Below, one piece after another: positions 43,647-52,297 of a stretch of 64,000 nucleotides of DNA. Source of the DNA: an uncultured Pelagibacteraceae bacterium (GTDB lineage: Bacteria; Pseudomonadota; Alphaproteobacteria; Pelagibacterales; Pelagibacteraceae). The notes beneath the pieces were generated by a model. It ran no database searches. It had not been told where the DNA came from and was given only the letters and a program-made list of their open reading frames with translations. The stretch covers positions 28,361 to 92,360 of the forward strand of contig CACDTF010000003.1 in assembly GCA_902555665.1 (NCBI GenBank). Reading direction: 5' to 3'. The number at the start of each line of letters is the position of its first letter. Positions within the stretch are counted from its first letter, which is position 1. The position numbers and the translations under genes were made by a program.

Positions 43647-44351
43647 ATGCAACAAAATCTTCAAAATAAAAAAGGACTTGTAGAAAATGTGTTTAATCAG
43701 GTCTTCAACAAATATGACTTGATGAATGACTTTATGTCTATGGGTGTACATAGATATTGGAAAAAAAGTTTAATCAATATGATAAATCCGAGAGTTAGTA
43801 GAAAATTAATAGATGTTGCATGTGGGACAGGGGATGTTGGAAAGTTATTTTTAGATAGCACAAATAAAGATGCTGAAATTACTTGTGTAGACCCTAATAA
43901 AGGAATGGTTAGTCAAGGAAAACAAAAATTATCTAATTACAAAAATGTAAAATGGGTTATTTCTCCAGCAGAAAAATTACCAATGACAGACAATTCATTT
44001 GATTATTACACTATTAGCTTTGGGCTAAGAAATACAAAAAATTTAAATAAAGCACTTTCAGAAGCCTATAGAGTTTTAAAGCCTGGCGGACGCTATCTAT
44101 GTCTGGAATTTTCTAAGATTCAAAATTCAAATCTTGATTTTGTATATAAAAATTATTCAAAACTCATTCCTATTATTGGTCAGTTTGTAGTTGGAGAAAA
44201 AGAACCTTACGAATATTTAATCAAAAGTATTGAGCAATTTATTAATCAAGATGAATTAATAGAGTTAATGGAAAAAAATAATTTTCATAAATGTTCTTAT
44301 AGAAATCTTTCTGGTGGTATTGTTTCTATTCATAGTGGTTGGAAAATTTAA
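43647..44351 (+). CDS. ubiE: Ubiquinone biosynthesis C-methyltransferase
   Basis: SAM-dependent methyltransferase for the C-methylation step of ubiquinone (and menaquinone) synthesis; 234 residues. The SAM-binding motif I is LIDVACGTGDVGKLF, with the UbiE family signatures YDLMNDFMSMGVHRYWK near the N-terminus and RVLKPGGRYLCLEFSK further on. It ends in ...SGGIVSIHSGWKI, a typical UbiE C-terminus. Its stop overlaps the ubiB start (TAATG). Confidence 0.96.
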   Translation: MQQNLQNKKGLVENVFNQVFNKYDLMNDFMSMGVHRYWKKSLINMINPRVSRKLIDVACGTGDVGKLFLDSTNKDAEITCVDPNKGMVSQGKQKLSNYKNVKWVISPAEKLPMTDNSFDYYTISFGLRNTKNLNKALSEAYRVLKPGGRYLCLEFSKIQNSNLDFVYKNYSKLIPIIGQFVVGEKEPYEYLIKSIEQFINQDELIELMEKNNFHKCSYRNLSGGIVSIHSGWKI

Positions 44352-45919
44352 TGATTAAAAAACTTATTACTTTATTTAAATTAGGAAGAAAAATTGCAAA
44401 ATCAGATATTTTAAAAATTGCATCAAAATTTAAAAAACCTCCTTTAGCTGTAACAATATTATTCCAAATTTTATCTATTTCATTTGAGAAAAAGGAACAA
44501 AATAATTTAATTGAGGATGATGGCGAAAGACTATCTAGGTCATTAGAATCTATGGGTACAACTTTCATCAAACTTGGGCAATTTCTTGCTACTAGACCAG
44601 ATATAATCGGAGAAGAATTATCTTTAAAGCTAGAAAAACTTCAAGATCGATTACCCCCTTTTTCAATTCATGAAGCAAAAGAAATTATTAAAGAAGATCT
44701 TGGAGTTGATGCATTTAATTCAATAATTGATTTAAGTGAACCAGTTGCCGCTGCATCAATTGCACAAGTCCATAAAGCAAAAATAAATGACAATGGAACA
44801 ATTAAAGATGTAGCAATAAAAATTTTAAGACCAAATATAAAAAAAATTTTCAATGAAGAAATAGATGCAATGATGTTATTTGCATTTATTATTGAGTCAT
44901 TTATTAAAAAAACAAAAAGATTAAAACTTGTTGAAGTTGTTTTTTTACTTAAAGAAATAACTAATCTTGAAATGGATTTAAGATTCGAGGCTGCTGCAGC
45001 TAATGAATATGCTGAAAACACTAAAAATGATGCTGGATTTAAAGTTCCTGAAATTTATTGGAATTTTACAAGCGAAAATGTAATGACTTTGGATTGGATA
45101 GACGGAATTTCAATAAGAGAAGCGGAGGAGCTAAAGAAAAGAAATTTAGATACTAATAAAATAGCTGAAGATATTATCCAACATTTTTTACGGCATGCTG
45201 TAAGAGATGGTTTTTTTCATGCAGATATGCATCAAGGAAATATTTTTGTTGATAATAGTGGCCAAATTGTACCTATAGATTTTGGGATTATGGGCAGGTT
45301 AGACAAACTTAGTAAAAGGTTTTTAGCAGAAATTTTATTTGGATTTATTCAAAGAGATTATCGTAAAGTAGCTGAGGTTCACTTAGTGGCCGGATTAGTT
45401 CCAAAAGAAGTACCAATCGATGATCTGGCTCAAGCTTTGAGATCAATTGGTGAGCCTATATTTGGTCAGGAAGTAAAAGATATTTCAGGAGGCAAATTAC
45501 TCAAACAATTGTTTGATGTAACAGAAAAGTTTAATATGCAAACTCAACCTCAATTATTAATGTTGCAAAAAACTATGGTTGTTGTTGAAGGTGTAGCAAG
45601 AAAGTTAAATCCAAACACAAATATTTGGACAACCTCAAAACCTGTACTAGAAAATTGGCTTAAAGAAACAAAAGATCCGATTAATAATTTAAATGAAACT
45701 TTAAAAAATACATCTGAAGTGATTAAACGTTTACCAGAATTTCCTGAGATTATGGATAAGGCAAATCAAGCATTAACGTTTTTAGCAAGTGGTCAAATTC
45801 CACAAAATTCAAATTCTTACACCGCTCTGAATGATAAGAAATCAGAAATGATAGCATTTAGAAATCAATCTATTATTGGTTTATTACTTCTTGTAATTTT
45901 TGGACTTATAGTATTTTAA
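44351..45919 (+). CDS. ubiB: Ubiquinone biosynthesis accessory ATPase/kinase-like protein
   Basis: UbiB/COQ8 atypical kinase-like ATPase needed for ubiquinone synthesis. The ORF track starts at 44339, but the ATG at 44351 overlapping the ubiE stop (TAATG) is preferred, giving 522 residues. The KxGQ motif is IKLGQFLATRPDII, the alanine-rich nucleotide loop is PVAAASIAQVHKAK, the catalytic loop is GFFHADMHQGNIFVD and the metal site is DFGIMGRL. A C-terminal hydrophobic segment (IIGLLLLVIFGLIVF) anchors it in the membrane. Confidence 0.95.
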   Translation: MIKKLITLFKLGRKIAKSDILKIASKFKKPPLAVTILFQILSISFEKKEQNNLIEDDGERLSRSLESMGTTFIKLGQFLATRPDIIGEELSLKLEKLQDRLPPFSIHEAKEIIKEDLGVDAFNSIIDLSEPVAAASIAQVHKAKINDNGTIKDVAIKILRPNIKKIFNEEIDAMMLFAFIIESFIKKTKRLKLVEVVFLLKEITNLEMDLRFEAAAANEYAENTKNDAGFKVPEIYWNFTSENVMTLDWIDGISIREAEELKKRNLDTNKIAEDIIQHFLRHAVRDGFFHADMHQGNIFVDNSGQIVPIDFGIMGRLDKLSKRFLAEILFGFIQRDYRKVAEVHLVAGLVPKEVPIDDLAQALRSIGEPIFGQEVKDISGGKLLKQLFDVTEKFNMQTQPQLLMLQKTMVVVEGVARKLNPNTNIWTTSKPVLENWLKETKDPINNLNETLKNTSEVIKRLPEFPEIMDKANQALTFLASGQIPQNSNSYTALNDKKSEMIAFRNQSIIGLLLLVIFGLIVF

Positions 45920-45927
45920 TTCTGCAG

Positions 45928-47133
45928 ATGAAAAATTTGTTAAATAAAAAAATACTATTTATTATCTGTGGAGGAATATCTGCTTATAAAAGTCTTGAAA
46001 CAATTAGGCTTTTTAAAAAGAATGGTGCAGATATAAAGACAATTCTTACAAAAAGTGCAAAAGAGTTTGTAACTCCACTTTCAATAACATCACTTTCTCA
46101 AGGTAAAGTTTATAGTGATTTATTTAGTGTAGAAAATGAAGCTAAAATGGATCATATTTCACTTTCAAGATGGGCAGATATAATTGTAATTGCACCTGCA
46201 ACGGCAAATACAATTTCAAAACTTGCTCAAGGAACAACTGATGATTTAGCATCCACTGTTGTATTGGCTTCTGATAAAGACATTATTTTAGCACCAGCAA
46301 TGAACGTAAGAATGTGGGAGCATCCAACTACTAAAACAAATATAAAAAAATTAAAAGGGTTTGGATATAAACTAATAGGTCCAGAGGTTGGTGATATGGC
46401 ATGTGGTGAATATGGAGAAGGTAAAATGTCAGACCCATCAGTAATTGCTGAAGAAATTGATAAATATTTCTTAACTCAAAAAAATAACAAAAAATTTAAA
46501 GCATTAGTTACAGCAGGTCCAACTAATGAGTACATAGATCCAGTTCGTTTTATTACAAATAAATCAAGTGGCAAACAAGGATATGAATTAGCAAAATCGT
46601 TATCCAAAAAAGGTTTTGATACAACATTAATATCAGGTCCAACTAATCTTGAAATAACTAAAGATATTAATCTTATAAAAGTTGAAACAGCAGATGAAAT
46701 GTTAGTTGCTACTCAAGAAAATTTACCTGTTGATGTAGCAATTTTTTCTGCTGCAGTAGCTGATTTTAAAATTAATAAAAAGTATGAAAATAAAATTAAA
46801 AAACAAGAGAACTTAAACTTAAATTTAGAAAAGAATGTAGACATACTTCATTATGTGTCTAACCATAACTCCATGAGACCTAAACTTGTAATAGGATTTG
46901 CAGCAGAAACTAATCAGATCGATAAAAATGCAGAGGAAAAATTAAATAAGAAAAGTTGTGACTGGATAATTTCTAATGATGTATCAAATAAAGATATAGG
47001 ATTTAATTCTGATTATAATGAAGTAACAATTCATTATAAAAACAAAGACGTTAAAAAAGAAAAACTTTCGTACAAAAAAAAATCTGGAATTTCTGATGAA
47101 ATAGTTGATAGAATAATTGATCAATTAAATTAA
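45928..47133 (+). CDS. coaBC: Bifunctional phosphopantothenoylcysteine synthetase/decarboxylase
   Basis: Two steps of coenzyme A synthesis in one 401-residue protein. The N-terminal flavoprotein (CoaC) has CGGISAYKSLETIRLF, the catalytic His region MDHISLSRWADIIVIAPATANT and the substrate clamp PAMNVRMWEHP. The C-terminal CoaB part begins ALVTAGPTNEYIDPVRFITNKSSGKQGYELA and contains FAAETNQIDKNAEEKL. It lies between ubiB and dut and overlaps the dut start by one base. Confidence 0.96.
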   Translation: MKNLLNKKILFIICGGISAYKSLETIRLFKKNGADIKTILTKSAKEFVTPLSITSLSQGKVYSDLFSVENEAKMDHISLSRWADIIVIAPATANTISKLAQGTTDDLASTVVLASDKDIILAPAMNVRMWEHPTTKTNIKKLKGFGYKLIGPEVGDMACGEYGEGKMSDPSVIAEEIDKYFLTQKNNKKFKALVTAGPTNEYIDPVRFITNKSSGKQGYELAKSLSKKGFDTTLISGPTNLEITKDINLIKVETADEMLVATQENLPVDVAIFSAAVADFKINKKYENKIKKQENLNLNLEKNVDILHYVSNHNSMRPKLVIGFAAETNQIDKNAEEKLNKKSCDWIISNDVSNKDIGFNSDYNEVTIHYKNKDVKKEKLSYKKKSGISDEIVDRIIDQLN

Positions 47134-47570
47134 TGGCAAAAATTCTTATCAAAAAGTTAGACCCTGCGGTTGAATTACCCACTTACAAAACAGAAGGTGC
47201 ATCAGGTATGGATTTAATGGCATTAATAAAAGAACCTATTAATCTTAAACCAAACTCATCATGCTTAGTACCAACAGGGCTTGCTGTTGCATTTTCAAGT
47301 GATTTCGAAATCCAAATAAGACCAAGATCTGGTTTAGCTGCAAAAAACAATATTAGTGTTTTAAATACACCTGGAACTATTGATAGTGATTACAGGGGAG
47401 AAATAAAAGTAATCCTTTTTAATCATGGAAAAAATGATTTTTTAATAAATAATAAAGATAGAATAGCACAAATGATTTTAACTCCTGTAATTAAAATGGA
47501 TCTTGAGGAAACTGATGATCTACCAGAAACAATTAGAGGAGAGGGTGGTTTTGGCTCTACTGGAAAATGA
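47133..47570 (+). CDS. dut: dUTP diphosphatase
   Basis: Trimeric dUTPase preventing uracil incorporation in DNA and making dUMP for thymidylate. All five motifs are visible in 145 residues: EGASGMDLMA, RPRSGLA, NTPGTIDSDYRGEIKV with the catalytic Asp and uracil-binding Tyr, DRIAQMIL, and the C-terminal glycine-rich RGEGGFGSTGK. It is coupled to coaBC (1-base overlap) and to the ThiF-family gene (4-base overlap). Confidence 0.97.
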   Translation: MAKILIKKLDPAVELPTYKTEGASGMDLMALIKEPINLKPNSSCLVPTGLAVAFSSDFEIQIRPRSGLAAKNNISVLNTPGTIDSDYRGEIKVILFNHGKNDFLINNKDRIAQMILTPVIKMDLEETDDLPETIRGEGGFGSTGK

Positions 47571-48334
47571 GCAAAAATTTAAGAAAAAAAGAAATAGATA
47601 AGTTTTCTAGACAAATAATTTTAAAAAACATAGGTCCATTAGGACAAAAAAAAATTCTAGACTCGAAGGTTTTAATAATTGGAATGGGTGGTCTAGGATG
47701 TCCTGCGGCTGATTTTTTAACCCGATCTGGCATTGGGAAACTAGGAATTGTTGATCATGACATCGTCAGCCTATCAAATATTCATAGACAAAGTTTATAT
47801 GATGAAAAAGATTTAAATCACTCAAAAGTTACAATTGCCAAAAAAAGACTAAATAGAATAAACCCAAAAACAAAAATAAATCTTTATAACTTTAAAATAG
47901 ATAGAGTAAAATTTGAAAAAATAATAAAAAATTATGACTTCATTATTGATGGTACTGACAATTTTGAAAGTAAATTTTTAATAAATGATTTAAGTTTAAA
48001 ATATAAAAAATTTCTTGTGACTGGAGCAATTAGTAAATTTGATGGTCATATTTTTACTTTTGATTTTGTAGATAAAAATACTCCTTCTTTACGAGACTTC
48101 TATCAAGAGGAAGTTATTACTGATGAAATATTAAACTGTGAATATGAAGGAATATTGGGACCAGTAGCAGGAACAATTGGAACAATGCTAGCTAATGAAG
48201 TTTTAAAAAAAATATTAAAAATTGGTCAAAATTTAAATGGATTTATTCTTATTATAGATTTATTAAATTTAAGCTTTAGAAAAGTTAAATTAAATAAAAC
48301 AAAGAAAAGTGAAAATAAAAAATCTAATAAATAA
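47567..48334 (+). CDS. ThiF/MoeB/HesA-family adenylyltransferase
   Basis: A 255-residue E1-like enzyme that adenylates the C-terminus of a ubiquitin-like sulfur carrier. The nucleotide loop is VLIIGMGGLGCPAADFLTRSG, the Arg finger is SNIHRQSLYDEKDL, the magnesium Asp is in IDGTDNFESKFLINDLS, and late GILGPVAGTIGTM is conserved. The two CxxC zinc pairs of E. coli MoeB are gone: PSLRDFY stands where CYRC would be, and the C-terminus is a lysine-rich tail with no cysteine. Whether it serves molybdopterin, thiamine or thiocarboxylate tRNA chemistry is open. It overlaps dut. Confidence 0.87.
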   Translation: MSKNLRKKEIDKFSRQIILKNIGPLGQKKILDSKVLIIGMGGLGCPAADFLTRSGIGKLGIVDHDIVSLSNIHRQSLYDEKDLNHSKVTIAKKRLNRINPKTKINLYNFKIDRVKFEKIIKNYDFIIDGTDNFESKFLINDLSLKYKKFLVTGAISKFDGHIFTFDFVDKNTPSLRDFYQEEVITDEILNCEYEGILGPVAGTIGTMLANEVLKKILKIGQNLNGFILIIDLLNLSFRKVKLNKTKKSENKKSNK

Positions 48335-48764
48335 TATTTTTATATTCTCTCTTTTAATATTCTTTATTACCTCAAGTAATGCAGGAGAAATATTCGTTTC
48401 TCTTAAAAAAAATAAGGTGAACGTACGTTATGGACCAAGTTTTGAATCTGACATCAAGTATGTTTACAAGAAAATAAATTTACCTTTAAAACAAATCGAT
48501 AAAAAAGAAAATTTTAGACGAATTATTGATTTTAAAAATAACAGCGGATGGATTCATATTTCACAATTAAAAAAAAGTAATTCAGTAATAGCCACAAAAG
48601 ACAAAGTTTTATTTAAGAAACCTACATCTTTTGCTAAACCAGTTGCTCAAATAAAAGAAGGAAGATTATTAATTTTAAAAAAATGTGAACAAAATTGGTG
48701 CAGAATTTCATCAGAGGAATTTGAAGGTTGGATTAAAACAGATAATATTTGGGGACTAAATTAA
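48309..48764 (+). CDS. Exported SH3-domain protein
   Basis: A 151-residue secreted or periplasmic protein. The signal peptide is MKIKNLINNIFIFSLLIFFITSSNA, cleaved near AGEIF. The mature part has two bacterial SH3-like repeats: VNVRYGPSFESDIKYV ... SGWIHISQL (about 35-90) and VLFKKPTSFAKPVAQIKEG ... CRISSEEFEGWIKTDNIWGLN (about 95-151). Such domains usually bind peptidoglycan or cell-wall partners. The start is GTG at 48309, 26 bases inside the ThiF gene. It is convergent with the DUF3501 gene (4-base overlap). Confidence 0.83.
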   Translation: MKIKNLINNIFIFSLLIFFITSSNAGEIFVSLKKNKVNVRYGPSFESDIKYVYKKINLPLKQIDKKENFRRIIDFKNNSGWIHISQLKKSNSVIATKDKVLFKKPTSFAKPVAQIKEGRLLILKKCEQNWCRISSEEFEGWIKTDNIWGLN

Positions 48765-49354
48765 CTAAAATCAGCAGATAAAGAGGCTACATTTTCTTTA
48801 GATAATTTTGTGCTATGAGAATATTCTTTATGATCTATACCGAGCTCTATTTCTGAACTATTAGATTTAAATTTTTCTATTTGATCATCAGTAAAATTAA
48901 AATGAATAAACTGTACTGAAGAAGCTTTGCCTTCAGTAGAAGTTCTATCCACATCTTCCTCTGGAACCGCTTTAATTTTCTGACCATTTATATTCATAAA
49001 TACTGTTTCTTCTATTCCACCAACTTTTCCAAGAAACGCAGCTCTTGAAATAGGATTATCTATTTCAAACATCAGAGTTGCTGTAAGCTCTTTTCCGTTA
49101 GGTATTAAAGGATTATATGCAGAAAGCTCATCCTGAAGTTGTTCATCACCTCCTTTTTCAATGTATAGCATTTCTTGAACTTGAGCTAACATTGTTTCAT
49201 AACTTTCAAAATAAAAAGTAGCATAAGGACCCAAAGCAACTCTTCTATTTTTTTTATAATCAACAATATTTTTTCTTAGTTCACGCCTCTTGCCTGTATA
49301 AACATCCAGAGGCATGATGTCTTCTTTTTCGATTTCTCTTTTTTCTCTAGACAT
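48761..49354 (-). CDS. DUF3501 family protein
   Basis: A 197-residue cytosolic protein of the conserved DUF3501 family, recognised by KREIEKEDIMPLDVYTGKRRELRKNIVDYKKNRRVALGP, EMLYIEKGGDEQLQDELSAYNPLIP and the late VQFIHFNF. No catalytic motif is known. In many proteobacteria it is encoded with a rubrerythrin and an HdrD/GlpC-like Fe-S protein, as here, suggesting a shared role in peroxide or redox handling. Two bases separate its ATG from the stop of the Fe-S oxidoreductase gene upstream. Confidence 0.85.
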   Translation of the reverse strand: MSREKREIEKEDIMPLDVYTGKRRELRKNIVDYKKNRRVALGPYATFYFESYETMLAQVQEMLYIEKGGDEQLQDELSAYNPLIPNGKELTATLMFEIDNPISRAAFLGKVGGIEETVFMNINGQKIKAVPEEDVDRTSTEGKASSVQFIHFNFTDDQIEKFKSNSSEIELGIDHKEYSHSTKLSKENVASLSADFS

Positions 49355-49356
49355 GA

Positions 49357-50688
49357 TTATAAATTATAACTTTTTGCCATTAATTCGATAGGGTGTAGTG
49401 CCTCATCATTAGATATATTTGTATCAACTTCTAACTGTTTTAAATGTTTACCAGCTAGAGGACAATCCGAAGCCATATACTTATTATTTTTAGTTTTAAT
49501 TTGTCTAGCTGTTGGTCTTCCAACTTTATTTGCTAAATCATGCGTTTCTTTCATTACTCCAAAAGTACCTCCATGACCTGCACATCTTTCAACAACATCA
49601 ATTTTAACGTTTGGTATTAATTTTAACATATCTCTTGCTTTGATACCCATGTTCTGTGCTCTGGCATGACAAGCATGATGCACAGTTACTCCTCCATCAA
49701 TCTCATTTAATCCTTCTACTAATCCCTCATTGTTTGCTATATCAACCACATACTCATCAATATCCATAACATTTGCAGATAATTTTTTTATTTTTTCATC
49801 GTTTGGCAATAGTAAAGGCCATTCAAATTTTAACATCAATCCACAACTCGCTGTTAGAGTTACTACTTTATAACCTTTATCAATCCATTCGATTAAATGC
49901 TCAGAAACTTTCTTTGCTTGTTCAACAACTTTTGGAAGATCTGCTTGCTCTAAAAATGGCATTCCACAACAACCAGGATAAGCCTCCTGGACCTCTACAC
50001 CATTTTTTTTCAAAACTTTTAAAGCAGCAACACCTGTATTTTTTTTATTAAAATTTACAAAACAAGTTGAATAGATTACAGCCTTTCTATCTTTTGAAGG
50101 TGTTAGATAATTTATTTTATCTCTATTTTTTTTGAAAAAATTTGAAAAAGTTTCTGAGTTATACTTTGGTAGCTGAACTCTTTTATCTATTCCAGCAATA
50201 AGTTCTAAAATTTTTCTAATTAATTTATTTTTAATATTTGATGCCCAATTGATTATTTTTGAGAACAACACACCAATTTTAGCGTTTCGGTCTATTTGAG
50301 CTAGTTGTGTTGGTACACTTGGTAATTTACCTAACTTTTTTTGAGCTGTTCTATATCGCAGCATTAAATGTGGAAAATCTAGATCAAAATCGTGGGGTGG
50401 GACATATGGGCATTTAGTCATAAAACACATATCACACAAAGTGCATGCATCAACAACGGGAGCAAATTGATTGCTAGATAAGCTTTCAACATCCTCATTT
50501 TTAGACTCATCAATCATGTCGAATAGCTTCGGAAATGAATCACAGAGATTAAAACATCTTCGACATCCATGACAAATATCAAACACTCTTCTCATTTCAG
50601 CATCTAATTTTTCAGCATTTAAAAAATCAGGATGCTCAAAATCTATAGGGTGTCTTATAGGTGCACCTAAACTTCCTTCTTTACTCAT
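49357..50688 (-). CDS. GlpC/HdrD-like Fe-S oxidoreductase (heterodisulfide reductase-related)
   Basis: A 443-residue iron-sulfur electron carrier. The N-terminal ferredoxin-like part binds two 4Fe-4S clusters (CHGCRRCFNLCDSF and CTLCDMCFMTKCPYVPPHD). The C-terminal half has two CCG-type domains (CCGMPFLEQADLP and HHACHARAQNMGIKARDM ... CAGHGGTFGVMKETHDLA) as in GlpC and HdrD subunits; the second CCG carries AGHGG rather than the canonical CCG. It lies between rubrerythrin (upstream) and DUF3501, and may pass electrons to rubrerythrin, although no partner is proven. Confidence 0.87.
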   Translation of the reverse strand: MSKEGSLGAPIRHPIDFEHPDFLNAEKLDAEMRRVFDICHGCRRCFNLCDSFPKLFDMIDESKNEDVESLSSNQFAPVVDACTLCDMCFMTKCPYVPPHDFDLDFPHLMLRYRTAQKKLGKLPSVPTQLAQIDRNAKIGVLFSKIINWASNIKNKLIRKILELIAGIDKRVQLPKYNSETFSNFFKKNRDKINYLTPSKDRKAVIYSTCFVNFNKKNTGVAALKVLKKNGVEVQEAYPGCCGMPFLEQADLPKVVEQAKKVSEHLIEWIDKGYKVVTLTASCGLMLKFEWPLLLPNDEKIKKLSANVMDIDEYVVDIANNEGLVEGLNEIDGGVTVHHACHARAQNMGIKARDMLKLIPNVKIDVVERCAGHGGTFGVMKETHDLANKVGRPTARQIKTKNNKYMASDCPLAGKHLKQLEVDTNISNDEALHPIELMAKSYNL

Positions 50689-50719
50689 ACAATTTAGTTA
50701 TTTGAAATTCGAATTGTTT

Positions 50720-50744
50720 TTAGTGGGCGACTAAGGCCCACTAA
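50720..50744 (-). other. Strong hairpin after the rubrerythrin gene
   Basis: A perfect 9-bp stem (TTAGTGGGC/GCCCACTAA) with a 7-base loop in the 65-base gap between rubrerythrin and the Fe-S oxidoreductase gene. There is no T-run after it on either strand, so it is more likely an mRNA-stabilising or processing element at the 3' end of the rubrerythrin message than a classical terminator. Confidence 0.65.
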
Positions 50745-50753
50745 GAAATTTAA

Positions 50754-51170
50754 TTAGCTAATAGACTCTAAAGTTTTTTGAAATTTACCAGCGTGTGATT
50801 TTTCAGCTTTAGCTAAAGTTTCAAACCAGTCAGCAATTTCTTCAAAGCCTTCTTCTCTAGCTGTTTTAGCCATACCAGGATACATATCAGTATACTCATG
50901 AGTTTCACCTTGTACTGCCGAAGCTAAGTTTGCTTTTGTTTCACCAATTGGCATACCTGTTCCTGGATCACCAACTTCTTCTAGATACTCCAAATGACCA
51001 TGTGCGTGACCGGTTTCACCTTCGGCTGTTGATCTAAAAACTGCAGCTACATCATTGTAACCTTCGATGTCTGCTTTTTGTGCGAAATAAAGATACCTTC
51101 TGTTTGCTTGACTTTCACCAGCAAACGCTTCTTTTAAATTTTCTTCTGTTTTACTTCCTTTTAAAGACAT
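50754..51170 (-). CDS. Rubrerythrin (short form without rubredoxin domain)
   Basis: A 138-residue ferritin-like diiron protein that reduces hydrogen peroxide or controls iron. The ligand glutamates and histidine appear in [53 protein letters not shown] and [12 protein letters not shown]. The C-terminal rubredoxin-like CxxC domain of classical rubrerythrins is absent, so electrons must come from a separate partner, possibly the adjacent Fe-S oxidoreductase. A strong Shine-Dalgarno (AGGAG) precedes the ATG, and the upstream region has a TTGACA box and an Irr-box-like palindrome. Confidence 0.93.
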   Translation of the reverse strand: MSLKGSKTEENLKEAFAGESQANRRYLYFAQKADIEGYNDVAAVFRSTAEGETGHAHGHLEYLEEVGDPGTGMPIGETKANLASAVQGETHEYTDMYPGMAKTAREEGFEEIADWFETLAKAEKSHAGKFQKTLESIS

Positions 51171-51229
51171 TTTTTCTCCTTTTTAATGATTAATAAACCA
51201 TATAATGCATATAGACAGTATGTCAATAG

Positions 51230-51246
51230 TTTAGAATTATTATAAT
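51230..51246. promoter_or_regulatory. Irr-box (ICE)-like element upstream of the rubrerythrin gene
   Basis: TTTAGAA-TTA-TTATAAT, 12 of 14 arm positions of the alphaproteobacterial Irr consensus TTTAGAA-N3-TTCTAAA. It sits a few bases beyond the candidate -35 TTGACA (51221-51226, minus strand), immediately downstream of irr's stop, a plausible site for Irr control of rubrerythrin. Confidence 0.4.
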
Positions 51247-51275
51247 GTAGATTTTAAGTGTATGATTTAATTAAA

Positions 51276-51704
51276 TTATTTTTGAGTTTGATTATCACTC
51301 GCAACTCTAACCAACACTTCAACGGAATTTATTTTTTTTCCTGTAATATTTTTTCTAATATTTATTTTGTCTATATCGCTCTCATCACAATCAATTAACT
51401 CATGCGTATCTTCATCAAAAAAATGATGATGTGCAGATGTGTTTGTATCAAAATAACTTTTGTGACTATCGATTGAAATTTCTTTTAAATATCCTTTTTT
51501 TTCAAATGCATGAACTGTGTTATAAACTGTAGCTAGAGATATCTTTTGATTCATTTTCTCAGATAACAATTTAACCAAATCGTTAATTGTGAAATGAAAA
51601 GTTTTTTCTCTATTATACAAAACTTCACACATTTTTATTCTTTGCTTAGTCGGTCTAAGCCCAACTTCTCTTAATTTTTCAATAAAATTGCAGTTTTTTG
51701 GCAT
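51276..51704 (-). CDS. irr: Fur-family regulator, Irr type
   Basis: A 142-residue ferric-uptake-family repressor resembling Irr, which senses heme/iron status in Alphaproteobacteria. The winged helix is LRPTKQRIKMCEVLYN with the recognition helix KISLATVYNTVHAFEKKGYLKEI. The dimerisation/metal region has SAHHHFFDEDTHELIDCDESDI, the Irr/Fur His cluster, and no CxxC structural zinc pairs, consistent with Irr rather than PerR. Position also supports Irr: irr directly upstream of divergent fabA-fabB-fabI is a typical Rhizobiales-type arrangement. An Irr-box-like palindrome lies five bases before its ATG, suggesting autoregulation. Confidence 0.85.
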   Translation of the reverse strand: MPKNCNFIEKLREVGLRPTKQRIKMCEVLYNREKTFHFTINDLVKLLSEKMNQKISLATVYNTVHAFEKKGYLKEISIDSHKSYFDTNTSAHHHFFDEDTHELIDCDESDIDKINIRKNITGKKINSVEVLVRVASDNQTQK

Positions 51705-51709
51705 TGTTT

Positions 51710-51726
51710 TTTATAACTATTCTAAA
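51710..51726. promoter_or_regulatory. Irr-box (ICE)-like element upstream of irr
   Basis: TTTATAA-CTA-TTCTAAA matches 13 of 14 arm positions of the Irr consensus TTTAGAA-N3-TTCTAAA. It lies five bases before the irr ATG within the 92-base irr/fabA gap, where bound protein would block transcription or translation initiation of irr. Confidence 0.5.
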
Positions 51727-51796
51727 GTATGAATAAAAATATATTGTTTTATTATATTATATTAGGATTAAATCAAGTAATAAGGGTCTCGAAATT

Positions 51797-52297
51797 ATGA
51801 AAAAAAACTCGTACTCCTATGATGACCTAATAACTTGCGGAAATGGTGATCTTTTTGGACCTGGCAATGCAAAATTACCTCTTCCGCCAATGCTTATGTT
51901 TGACAGAATAACGGAAATCAATGAAAATAATGGAGCGTTTAATAAAGGCTCTTTAAAAGCTGAATTAGATATTAAAGATAATCTTTGGTTTTTTGATTGT
52001 CATTTTAAAAAAGATCCAGTTATGCCAGGGTGCTTAGGTTTAGATGCTATGTGGCAACTGGTAGGGTTTTTTCTAGGTTGGCTAGGAAATCCTGGAAAAG
52101 GAAGAGCTTTGGGAGTGGGTACTGTGAAATTTACAGGTGAAGTTTTACAGAGTGTAAAAAATGTAAGATATGAAATAGATATGAAAAAAATTATGTCTCC
52201 TGGAGGAACAACTGTTGGGCTTGCAAATGGGATTGTTCTTGCAGATAATAAAAAAATATATTCGGCTGAAAGTTTAAAAGTAGGGTTGTTTAAATAA
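51797..52297 (+). CDS. fabA: 3-hydroxydecanoyl-ACP dehydratase/isomerase
   Basis: Introduces the cis double bond of unsaturated fatty acids at the C10 stage. In 166 residues the hotdog fold shows the catalytic His in [25 protein letters not shown] and the Asp in the same helix, both FabA-specific. FabB, needed to elongate the cis product, follows with a one-base overlap. It is divergent from irr across 92 bases. Confidence 0.96.
   Translation: MKKNSYSYDDLITCGNGDLFGPGNAKLPLPPMLMFDRITEINENNGAFNKGSLKAELDIKDNLWFFDCHFKKDPVMPGCLGLDAMWQLVGFFLGWLGNPGKGRALGVGTVKFTGEVLQSVKNVRYEIDMKKIMSPGGTTVGLANGIVLADNKKIYSAESLKVGLFK

Noticed and set aside
44339-44350. Earlier ubiB ATG inside ubiE
   Set aside because: The TAATG overlap at 44351 is the usual coupling; the earlier ATG adds four residues inside ubiE with no support.
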